DNA of 11,070 nucleotides from Candidatus Aenigmatarchaeota archaeon (lineage in GTDB: Archaea > Aenigmatarchaeota > Aenigmatarchaeia > Aenigmatarchaeales > JAHLMR01): the NCBI GenBank assembly GCA_018920255.1, contig JAHLMR010000014.1:1-11070 (forward strand), written 5' to 3'. Below the pieces are notes generated by a model. The model was not told the origin of the DNA. It was given only the letters and a program-made list of their open reading frames with translations, and searched no databases. The translations under genes and the position numbers were made by a program. Below are positions 1 to 5,329 of this stretch, piece by piece (position 1 is the first letter of the stretch; each line of letters begins with the position of its first letter).

Positions 1-184
1 TCAATTAATGCACATATAGACATAAATAAAAACTAATATCAAAAGTTATTTCTCAAAAGCAAGTAAATCAGGTGAAATCAATAAATTTTTAACATTATCT
101 GAAGCATCAAAAAAATATGAAAAATTAGAAGAGAAATTAGTAGATATTTTATCATTTAAAAAAATAAAATCATATAGAGATTTT

Positions 185-508
185 ATGATAAAAACAAATA
201 GATTTAGATATGCTGAATTCTATTCTCAATCTTCAGGAAAATATACAAAAGAACTTTTGAATAAATTAAAAACAAAATTCCCAGATATGGCTAATGATAT
301 AAAAAATAAAATTATAAGAAAATCTAAATATCTTTTAGGTGTCTTACCATTATCAACATTATCTATGAAAGCAAATTCAAAAAATACATATAGTAATTCT
401 TTAAGTAATAAAAGTTATGTAAATAATTTTAAATCATCATTAAAAACTTTATCAAATTCTATAAGTAAATATTTTTCTTCATTTAAATCAAATTTTTTTA
501 GAAAATGA
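185..508 (+). CDS. Unrecognised small basic Ser/Asn/Lys-rich protein
   Basis: I do not recognise this 107-residue protein. It has no signal peptide or clear membrane segment. The N-terminal half is lysine-rich and probably helical. The C-terminal third (from about residue 62) is low-complexity, dominated by Ser, Asn and Lys, and ends in a basic tail (FFRK). The start is uncertain. ATG 185 has an AT-rich box (tttaaaa, about 155-162) roughly 27 nt upstream, as expected for a leaderless start. However, the same frame stays open and looks coding back to position 26, with no ATG, GTG or TTG in that stretch. It may therefore be the 3' part of a longer or frameshifted gene. The next gene starts 6 nt after its stop on the same strand, so the two may be co-transcribed. 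Function unknown. Confidence 0.5.
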   Translation: MIKTNRFRYAEFYSQSSGKYTKELLNKLKTKFPDMANDIKNKIIRKSKYLLGVLPLSTLSMKANSKNTYSNSLSNKSYVNNFKSSLKTLSNSISKYFSSFKSNFFRK

Positions 509-514
509 TAAGCT

Positions 515-1288
515 ATGAATGAAAAACAAATAGAACAAGAAATTCAAAGAAATATAAATTATGATTTTGATAGAATTTCTTTAAGATATTTACTTTATGA
601 TTATCCCTTAAAGGTATATAAAAAACAAATTATTAAAAATAAAAAATTCTCAAAAGAAGAAATTAAATTTGCAACAAAGTTTGTTAATAATTTTTTTCAT
701 GATTTTTTTAATAAAAAAACTGATATCTTTTCTTATTATAAGGAAGATATAAAAATAAATATAAAGCAAATAAGAGATAGAAAAAATATAATTGCTATTA
801 GTATATTAAGTGATTTAAATGAAAATGATAACCCGTCAATATATCTAAATACTCTTTATCATGATTTTATAATAGAAAACCTTAAGCAAATTTTATTACA
901 TCAAACCATGCCTTTTTGTATATATCTTAATAATTTTCAGAAAAAATATTTTCCAAAAAAGTTATTAAAAGATAAAGTTTTGTATGATGCTGTTTTATAT
1001 GAAACTATTTTAAATCATTCTTGGTTGCAAAAATTTTCAAAAAGAATTTATAAAATAAGAGAAAAATTAATTGATTATTTATGTTTTATATTTGATAAAA
1101 ATTATTATAATTTTTTCATTAGAATAAATGGTTTTAAAAATTACAAATATAATAAAAAAATTTCTAAATCTGATTTTGAGAAAGATTTTAAAAAAGATAT
1201 GCTTAACTTTTCAAAAATACTTTATGAAGAAAAAAGAAAAATTATAAAATCTTTTAAGAAAGAATATTTTTCTAAGAAAGATTTTTAA
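515..1288 (+). CDS. Unrecognised 257-aa Lys/Asn/Phe-rich protein
   Basis: This is an unrecognised, very AT-rich gene. The predicted protein is strongly basic, rich in Lys, Asn, Ile, Phe and Tyr, and probably mostly helical. It has no signal peptide, no convincing transmembrane helix and no cysteine or histidine metal site. The C-terminal third is a run of charged amphipathic helices ending in KKDF. ATG 515 follows the previous stop by 6 nt. There is no GGTGA-type ribosome site, but a tttaaat box at 482-488 lies about 30 nt upstream, so it may have its own leaderless promoter. Its 3' end overlaps the convergent taw1 gene by 17 bp. The long open frame in such AT-rich DNA supports a real gene. 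Base and amino-acid composition are more extreme than in the housekeeping genes to the right, which could reflect fast evolution or transfer. Confidence 0.72.
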   Translation: MNEKQIEQEIQRNINYDFDRISLRYLLYDYPLKVYKKQIIKNKKFSKEEIKFATKFVNNFFHDFFNKKTDIFSYYKEDIKINIKQIRDRKNIIAISILSDLNENDNPSIYLNTLYHDFIIENLKQILLHQTMPFCIYLNNFQKKYFPKKLLKDKVLYDAVLYETILNHSWLQKFSKRIYKIREKLIDYLCFIFDKNYYNFFIRINGFKNYKYNKKISKSDFEKDFKKDMLNFSKILYEEKRKIIKSFKKEYFSKKDF

Positions 1289-2237
1289 TTTTTAACTCAC
1301 ATCCATTAGGATTTTTTAATAAAACAACTCTACTAGGCATATTTTCATCTTTTATTTCCCAACTAAGAAGCTTTGAAAGTTTTTCAGAAAATTCTTTTAT
1401 TTCTTCAAAGGTTAGCATAGAATTATAAGGAAGACGTTTAGTAGAATAACCAACAGACATATAACTTTTAACTTCAACAAAATCAACATTACTAACTTTT
1501 ATTAGTTCCGAATATTCTTCAATATTTTTATTATTTAAATCTCTAATTAAAGTTAACCTTATTACTTTTCTGGTTTTTATTTCTGGCAAAAATTTTAAAG
1601 TATTAACAATATTATTCCAAAGATTTTTTGAAATTGGATTTTGTATTTTTTCAAAAATTTTTTCATTTGGAGAGGTTAGTGATACATATAATTGATCTGG
1701 AAGATTTTTTAATTCTTTTATTTTTTCAGGAAACGTCCCGTTTGTTACAAGAAAAACAGAAAAATTCCTTTTCTTATATCCTGCTATAAGTTCATCTATA
1801 TAAGGATACATCATAGGCTCCCCTTCTAAAGAAATAGCAACTTGGTTTGGTGTCATTGCTTCTTTAAGAAATTTTTCAGAGTGAGGAACCCCGCCCAATC
1901 CTGTTAAAAGGTTTTTTTGTGCTTTTATAGATTCTTCAATAATTTCTTCTGGTGAATCTATATTTGAGTCTTCTGTAGGTTTCCAGTTTTCATATGCAGA
2001 TGTTGTATCTCTCCAACAATGAAGACATCTTAAATTACAAAATGGAAGAGAAGGTGTCATTTGTATACATTTATGACTTTTAATTCCATAAAATTGCTGC
2101 TTATAACAAACCTCCTTTCCACCTGTTTTTATAGATTTTTTACACCATAAACAAAGCTTAACAGCACTATGCATATTTTTTCCAATTAATTTATAGCTTG
2201 CTTTTTGTAATCTTTTTCTATATTCTAAATCTATCAT
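1272..2237 (-). CDS. taw1: tRNA 4-demethylwyosine synthase (TYW1/Taw1), radical SAM
   Basis: Taw1 condenses pyruvate with N1-methylguanosine-37 of tRNA-Phe to form the tricyclic 4-demethylwyosine, the first committed step of archaeal wyosine synthesis. Numbering from the start chosen here, the radical-SAM CxxxCxxC motif is C67, C71 and C74 (FCNLRCLHCWRD). The TYW1-specific second [4Fe-4S] cluster is most likely held by C29, C44 and C57. Other family blocks are YGIKSHKCIQMTPS, AISLEGEPMMYPYIDEL, FLVTNGT, RLTLIRDLN and VEVKSYMSVGYS. The frame is open to ATG 2255, but I prefer ATG 2237 (321 aa). It aligns with the N-terminus of the Methanocaldococcus enzyme as I remember it, and it lies 27 nt from the TATA box at 2260-2269. 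The gene is divergent from the pilin-like gene and overlaps the convergent 515-1288 gene by 17 bp. Function is very secure; the start is less so. Confidence 0.95.
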   Translation of the reverse strand: MIDLEYRKRLQKASYKLIGKNMHSAVKLCLWCKKSIKTGGKEVCYKQQFYGIKSHKCIQMTPSLPFCNLRCLHCWRDTTSAYENWKPTEDSNIDSPEEIIEESIKAQKNLLTGLGGVPHSEKFLKEAMTPNQVAISLEGEPMMYPYIDELIAGYKKRNFSVFLVTNGTFPEKIKELKNLPDQLYVSLTSPNEKIFEKIQNPISKNLWNNIVNTLKFLPEIKTRKVIRLTLIRDLNNKNIEEYSELIKVSNVDFVEVKSYMSVGYSTKRLPYNSMLTFEEIKEFSEKLSKLLSWEIKDENMPSRVVLLKNPNGCELKIKNLS

Positions 2238-2259
2238 ATTGTATTTATTTAACATAAAG

Positions 2260-2269
2260 TTTATAAAAA
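2260..2269. promoter_or_regulatory. Shared TATA box for taw1 (-) and pilin-like gene (+)
   Basis: The sequence tttataaaaa, preceded by aaag, reads as a TATA-like element on both strands. Its centre, about 2264-2265, is 27 nt from ATG 2292 on the + strand and 27 nt from ATG 2237 on the - strand. That is the spacing expected for leaderless archaeal mRNAs in both directions, and it is the main reason for choosing those two starts over the outer ATGs at 2277 and 2255. Confidence 0.55.
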
Positions 2270-2291
2270 TTATAAAATGAATATATTCTCT

Positions 2292-2678
2292 ATGAAAAAA
2301 GGGCTATCAAATTTAGTAATTTTAATTTTATTAGTCTTATTATCTATTTTATTAGTTTCCCAAGTATATGTATGGTCACAATCATCTTTGAAACTTTCTT
2401 ACCCAGAAAAATTAACAGATAAGTATTTAACAATAAGGGGCTGTATTCATATTTTAGATGCTAATAAAACATCAATTTTAATAAAAAATTGCGGTTTAAC
2501 TACAATAAAAAACGGTGCTGTATATATTAATTATATAAAAAAAGCAGAATTTTCAAGAGAAATAGAACCACAAAAATCAATTTGGATAAATTATAACGAA
2601 CAAATTGAATCTGGTACTTATAGTTTTATTGTTGTAGCTGATGTTGCAACAAGTCCAGAATTTAAATTAACAGTATAA
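2292..2678 (+). CDS. Pilin-like protein with N-terminal membrane anchor
   Basis: This 128-aa protein begins MKKGLSN followed by about 18 hydrophobic residues (LVILILLVLLSILLV). That pattern, a short basic leader then G and a hydrophobic helix, matches archaeal class III (type IV pilin/archaellin) signal peptides, with likely prepilin-peptidase cleavage after KKG. The remaining roughly 100 residues are beta-rich, with alternating hydrophobic strands around residues 37-110. They resemble the beta-sandwich head of archaeal pilins or of archaellum stator-like proteins. ATG 2277 is in frame upstream, but ATG 2292 fits both the signal-peptide length and the TATA box 27 nt away. A second protein of similar architecture begins 35 nt downstream, suggesting paired minor pilins or pseudopilins. 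No ATPase or assembly platform gene is nearby. It could instead be a simple membrane-anchored surface protein. Confidence 0.65.
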   Translation: MKKGLSNLVILILLVLLSILLVSQVYVWSQSSLKLSYPEKLTDKYLTIRGCIHILDANKTSILIKNCGLTTIKNGAVYINYIKKAEFSREIEPQKSIWINYNEQIESGTYSFIVVADVATSPEFKLTV

Positions 2679-2685
2679 AAAAGTT

Positions 2686-2697
2686 TAAATTTATAAA
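2686..2697 (+). promoter_or_regulatory. Candidate TATA box of second pilin-like gene
   Basis: The sequence taaatttataaa lies in the 34-nt gap between the two pilin-like genes, with its centre about 21-23 nt before ATG 2713. The spacing is slightly short for a leaderless start, so read-through from the first gene is an alternative. There is no GGTGA-type ribosome site before ATG 2713. Confidence 0.35.
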
Positions 2698-2712
2698 AAA
2701 TTAATTTTTTTT

Positions 2713-3144
2713 ATGCACGGAATAAGTGAATATGTTATAATTTTATTAATTTTATTGATTTCAATTTCAATTTTATCAACATTTTATTTTTTTATTTCTC
2801 AAACTCAATTCAATATTCAAAGTAGTATTCAAAATCAAACCTCAGAAATACAAAAACAAACTGGTTCAGAAATGAAAATATTAAATATTTTAAATGTTGG
2901 ATCTTGTTCAATAAATATAACTTTATTAAATTCAGGAATTTATGAATTAAATAATTTTTATGTGTATGTAAATAATATTCCTTGGAATAATGTCGTTTTA
3001 ATAAATAATCTTAAACCAGGAGAAGTAGGAATAATAAAAGTTAATTTAGATAATTCTTATGATGGTAAAAATGTTGAAATTAAAATAACAACACCATATA
3101 CTATGAGAACAGCAAGAAAAATTGTAAATTGTTCTGGAGAATAA
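2713..3144 (+). CDS. Second pilin-like membrane-anchored protein
   Basis: This 143-aa protein starts MHGISEY and continues with about 20 hydrophobic residues (VIILLILLISISILSTFYFF). It looks like a class III signal peptide with a very short leader and possible cleavage after G3. A Gln/Ser/Asn-rich linker follows (residues about 28-52). The C-terminal domain is beta-rich with small conserved-looking elements, NVGSC..N..LLNSG and LKPGEVG. The LNSG...VYVNN and LKPGE pattern parallels the NCG...VYINY and IEPQKS pattern of the preceding protein, so the two are probably distant paralogues sharing a beta-sandwich head. Two cysteines (in VGSCS and NCSGE) could form a disulfide outside the cell. Assignment as a pilin-like surface subunit rests on architecture only; a generic membrane-anchored protein is the alternative. 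Confidence 0.55.
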   Translation: MHGISEYVIILLILLISISILSTFYFFISQTQFNIQSSIQNQTSEIQKQTGSEMKILNILNVGSCSINITLLNSGIYELNNFYVYVNNIPWNNVVLINNLKPGEVGIIKVNLDNSYDGKNVEIKITTPYTMRTARKIVNCSGE

Positions 3145-3203
3145 TTTTATAGATCTTCAAGTTTAAATTTATATCAATTGCATTTGATTCTATGCTTAAG
3201 AAA

Positions 3204-3213
3204 CTTTTAAAAA
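3204..3213 (+). promoter_or_regulatory. TATA box of the methyltransferase gene
   Basis: The sequence cttttaaaaa is centred about 29 nt before ATG 3238, consistent with a leaderless transcript. No Shine-Dalgarno-like sequence precedes the start. Confidence 0.4.
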
Positions 3214-3237
3214 TTAATAATAAATTTAAGTAAATAT

Positions 3238-3978
3238 ATGGTAAAGGAAATAGAAAAATGGTGGGATGAAGCTTCAAAATGGTTTCAAGAAGAAATTAAA
3301 ATACCTACGCATACAGTACATTGGGGTATACATGCTCCTTATGAAAAAGAGTTAAAGTTACTCGGTAATGTTAAAGGAAAAAGAATTTTAGAATTAGGTT
3401 GCGGAGGCGGACAAAATTCAATAGCCTTAGCAAAAAAAGGAGCAATATGTACAGGAATTGATATATCAATAGAGCAATTGAAATTTGCTAAGAAATTAGC
3501 TGAGAAAGAAAAAGTAAAAGTCAAATTCATAAAGGGAAATTTTCAAAATTTAAGTAGATTTAAACAATGCAGTTTTGACATAGCTATTTCAGCATGGTCT
3601 TTCCAATATTCACCAAATCTTAAAAAATTATTTAAAGAAGTTTATAGGGTTCTTAAGAGAAACGGATTATTTGTATTTGGTTATCCAAATCCGTATCATG
3701 ATATAATAAATGTTAAAACCTTTAAAATTGAAATGAGTTATTTTAAAATAGGAAGATATGAAGAAATAGAAATTTGGCCAGATGGAAGCAAACATAAATT
3801 TGTTAGGTATCAAGTAAAAATAAGTGACATTTACAATAATTTAGTAGATGCAGGTTTTTTCGTTGAGAGAATTATTGAGCCTCTATCATTAAAAGATAAA
3901 AGTTTTGAAAAATATTACCCTACAAAATTATCAAAATTAATTGGCCCAACAATAATATTTAAAGCAAGGAAAATATAG
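3238..3978 (+). CDS. Class I SAM-dependent methyltransferase
   Basis: This 246-aa Rossmann-fold methyltransferase resembles the UbiE/type 11 group. Motif I is ILELGCGGGQNS (about residues 50-61). The acidic end of strand 2 follows in GIDIS (about 73-77), with QLKFAKKLA after it. Motif post-II is FIKGNFQNL, and the motif IV region is FDIAISAWSFQY (about 113-124). Motif VI-like RVLKRNGLFVFGYP follows. The N-terminal segment with W...VHWGIHAPYEKELKLLG, followed by VKGKRILELGCG, is seen in a broad family of small-molecule or uncharacterised methyltransferases. The substrate cannot be read from the sequence. Despite the presence of taw1 nearby, it lacks the features of the wyosine-pathway enzymes Trm5/Taw2/Taw3, so I do not link them. 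The gene stands alone, is convergent with the zinc-finger/RNase Z operon, and probably has its own promoter. Confidence 0.85.
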   Translation: MVKEIEKWWDEASKWFQEEIKIPTHTVHWGIHAPYEKELKLLGNVKGKRILELGCGGGQNSIALAKKGAICTGIDISIEQLKFAKKLAEKEKVKVKFIKGNFQNLSRFKQCSFDIAISAWSFQYSPNLKKLFKEVYRVLKRNGLFVFGYPNPYHDIINVKTFKIEMSYFKIGRYEEIEIWPDGSKHKFVRYQVKISDIYNNLVDAGFFVERIIEPLSLKDKSFEKYYPTKLSKLIGPTIIFKARKI

Positions 3979-4076
3979 CGATGTTTTGCTTGTTACTACA
4001 AAATTTTCAAATAATTATTAAGCTTTTCTTTCTAACAGCAGCAAACGTTATATTAACAATTACTAAATAGCTATAA

Positions 4077-4223
4077 CTATATTTTTTTAAATGAGGAGCA
4101 TCTTTTACATAACCCTGTTGTTGTATCAAAGTCATTTGCACAAACTCTTGCTCCGCATTTCCAACAAGAATAAATTTGTATAGTGGCTTTTCCGCATATA
4201 TTACATATTCCAGCTTTATGCAT
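4077..4223 (-). CDS. Small zinc-finger protein (48 aa)
   Basis: This very short gene is supported by composition and position. The protein begins MHKAGICNICGK and carries CxxC (C7, C10), CxxC (C20, C23), C28 and CxxC (C39, C42). That gives four pairs or near-pairs of metal ligands in 48 residues, typical of a double zinc finger of the kind CxxCG...CWKCGARVC...GLCxRC. I recall similar tiny zinc-finger proteins in archaea, but I cannot name a characterised family or function. ATG 4223 lies 4 nt after the RNase Z stop codon. It is preceded by a GGTGA ribosome site (4228-4232, - strand) that overlaps that stop, so the two genes are almost certainly one operon. A longer overlapping open frame from GTG 4231 has no such features and should be disregarded. 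The protein might bind RNA or assist RNase Z; that is inference. Confidence 0.83.
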   Translation of the reverse strand: MHKAGICNICGKATIQIYSCWKCGARVCANDFDTTTGLCKRCSSFKKI

Positions 4224-4227
4224 TTTT

Positions 4228-4232
4228 TCACC
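4228..4232 (-). promoter_or_regulatory. Ribosome-binding site of the zinc-finger gene
   Basis: GGTGA on the - strand, overlapping the RNase Z stop codon, lies 4 nt before ATG 4223. It is complementary to the 3' end typical of archaeal 16S rRNA. It decides the frame in favour of the zinc-finger protein over the overlapping GTG-initiated frame. Confidence 0.6.
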
Positions 4233-5133
4233 TTAATACTATTTTCATATTATCATGTGCAACTTCAACATTTTTAAAATATTTTTTAGCAACCTTTAAA
4301 ATTTCTTTTGTATCCTTATATCTTCTACTAAAATGAGTTAATATTAGTTTTTTAACATTACTTTTTTTAGCATTTAAACATACTTTTTGAACTGTTGAAT
4401 GATATCTTTCTTCAGATATTTTTCCATCTATAAAAGTTGCATCATGAATTAGTAAATCAGCATTTTTTGCATTAGAAAAAATATTTTTTGAAACTTTTGT
4501 ATCCCCAGAATAAATTATTTTTCTACCATATCTTAATTTAGCAACTTTATTCAAAAGTATTTTTTTATTATTCTTTAAAATATAACCTTTATTTTTTATT
4601 TCTTTAAGTTCTTCTTTTTCTATTCCATATTTTTTTGCAAGTTTTGGAATTATATGCCATGTATCTTTTTCTTTAAAAAAATAACCTACAGCAGGTACAG
4701 AATGTAAAGCCCTTATACTATAAATTTCAAATCTATCATTTTGAAAAATTAAATCTTTATTTTTTTCATAATCAATATCAATTGGTTTTATTTCAAATCC
4801 TATTCCCCAATAACTTAATTCAAGCAATCCAGAAACAAATCTTTCTGCTTCGGGTGCATATATTTCAAGCGGAGCTTTTCTACCTTCCATATGTAATGTT
4901 TCAATTAATGGAAGAAGACCGCCAAAATGATCAGCATGCCAATGTGTTATAAAAATTTTATTTATTTTAAGAGGCGAAATTCCATTTTCAAGAAGTCTTG
5001 TTTGAGTTCCTTCGCCGCAATCAAAAAGAAAATAATTTCCAGAATATCTTAATAATATTCCAGGATGTTGTCTATCTTTTAACGGAATCCCCGACCCACA
5101 ACCTAAAATTATTATTTCTATTGGTTCTGGCAT
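4228..5133 (-). CDS. rnz: Ribonuclease Z (tRNA 3'-processing endonuclease)
   Basis: RNase Z cuts the 3' trailer from tRNA precursors so that CCA can be added. This 301-aa metallo-beta-lactamase-fold protein has the short-form RNase Z length. The N-terminal strand-loop is LGCGSGIPLKDRQHPG. The zinc signature THWHADHFGG gives H64, H66, D68 and H69. H144 (RALHSVPAVGYFF), D211 (IYSGDT) and H267 (LTHFSRRY) complete the two-zinc site. The exosite region between these includes a Lys/Glu-rich insertion at about 160-195 that should contact the tRNA elbow. Start ATG 5133 has a tttaaa box on its strand about 26 nt upstream (5154-5162), so it is probably leaderless. It heads an operon with the zinc-finger gene and sits next to the CCA-adding enzyme, which acts on its product. 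Confidence 0.96.
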   Translation of the reverse strand: MPEPIEIIILGCGSGIPLKDRQHPGILLRYSGNYFLFDCGEGTQTRLLENGISPLKINKIFITHWHADHFGGLLPLIETLHMEGRKAPLEIYAPEAERFVSGLLELSYWGIGFEIKPIDIDYEKNKDLIFQNDRFEIYSIRALHSVPAVGYFFKEKDTWHIIPKLAKKYGIEKEELKEIKNKGYILKNNKKILLNKVAKLRYGRKIIYSGDTKVSKNIFSNAKNADLLIHDATFIDGKISEERYHSTVQKVCLNAKKSNVKKLILTHFSRRYKDTKEILKVAKKYFKNVEVAHDNMKIVLR

Positions 5134-5153
5134 ATTAAAATATTAAAATTTTT

Positions 5154-5162
5154 AATTTAAAA
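5154..5162 (-). promoter_or_regulatory. TATA box of rnz
   Basis: On the - strand, ttttaaatt lies about 25 nt before ATG 5133, the leaderless spacing. It is separate from the + strand box at 5177-5185. Confidence 0.45.
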
Positions 5163-5176
5163 GGTTTTAATAAATG

Positions 5177-5185
5177 TTTAAATAG
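5177..5185 (+). promoter_or_regulatory. TATA box of the 40-aa orphan gene
   Basis: The sequence gtttaaata is centred about 25-26 nt before ATG 5207, the leaderless spacing seen elsewhere in this window. This is the main evidence that the small gene is transcribed. Confidence 0.45.
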
Positions 5186-5206
5186 TTTTTTATTTATTAA
5201 TAAAAT

Positions 5207-5329
5207 ATGTGTGATGTACCAGAAAGTTGGGAAGATGTATACAAATGGTGTGGGATTGATCGTAAAGATGTTTTACCAAATGGCTCAAAAGAAATAATAA
5301 TTTATCCTACATTAGACGATTATGTTTAA
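5207..5329 (+). CDS. Small orphan protein, 40 aa
   Basis: ATG TGT GAT opens a 40-codon frame encoding a compact, acidic peptide. It begins MCDVPESWEDVYKWCGID and ends LDDYV. It contains two Cys (2 and 15), two Trp and a mid-chain LPNGSKEIII turn-and-strand. Trp, Cys and Gly codons and the varied codon use are unusual for non-coding DNA in so AT-rich a genome. A well-placed TATA-like box lies about 25 nt upstream. I do not recognise the family. It sits alone on the + strand between rnz and cca, and its last 18 bp overlap the 3' end of the convergent cca gene. It could be a small regulatory or metal-binding protein, or a remnant of a larger gene; no function is claimed. Confidence 0.55.
   Translation: MCDVPESWEDVYKWCGIDRKDVLPNGSKEIIIYPTLDDYV

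Noticed and set aside
3339-3530. Antisense frame inside the methyltransferase gene
   Set aside because: It lies entirely opposite conserved methyltransferase motifs and has no promoter or protein signature.
3238-3978. Methyltransferase as a wyosine-pathway partner of taw1
   Set aside because: It has UbiE-like motifs and none of the Trm5/Taw2/Taw3 features; it is not co-transcribed with taw1.
4007-4231. 74-codon GTG-initiated frame on the - strand
   Set aside because: It overlaps the zinc-finger gene in another frame, its GTG lies inside the GGTGA site, and its product shows no domain; the shorter Cys-rich frame is far better supported.
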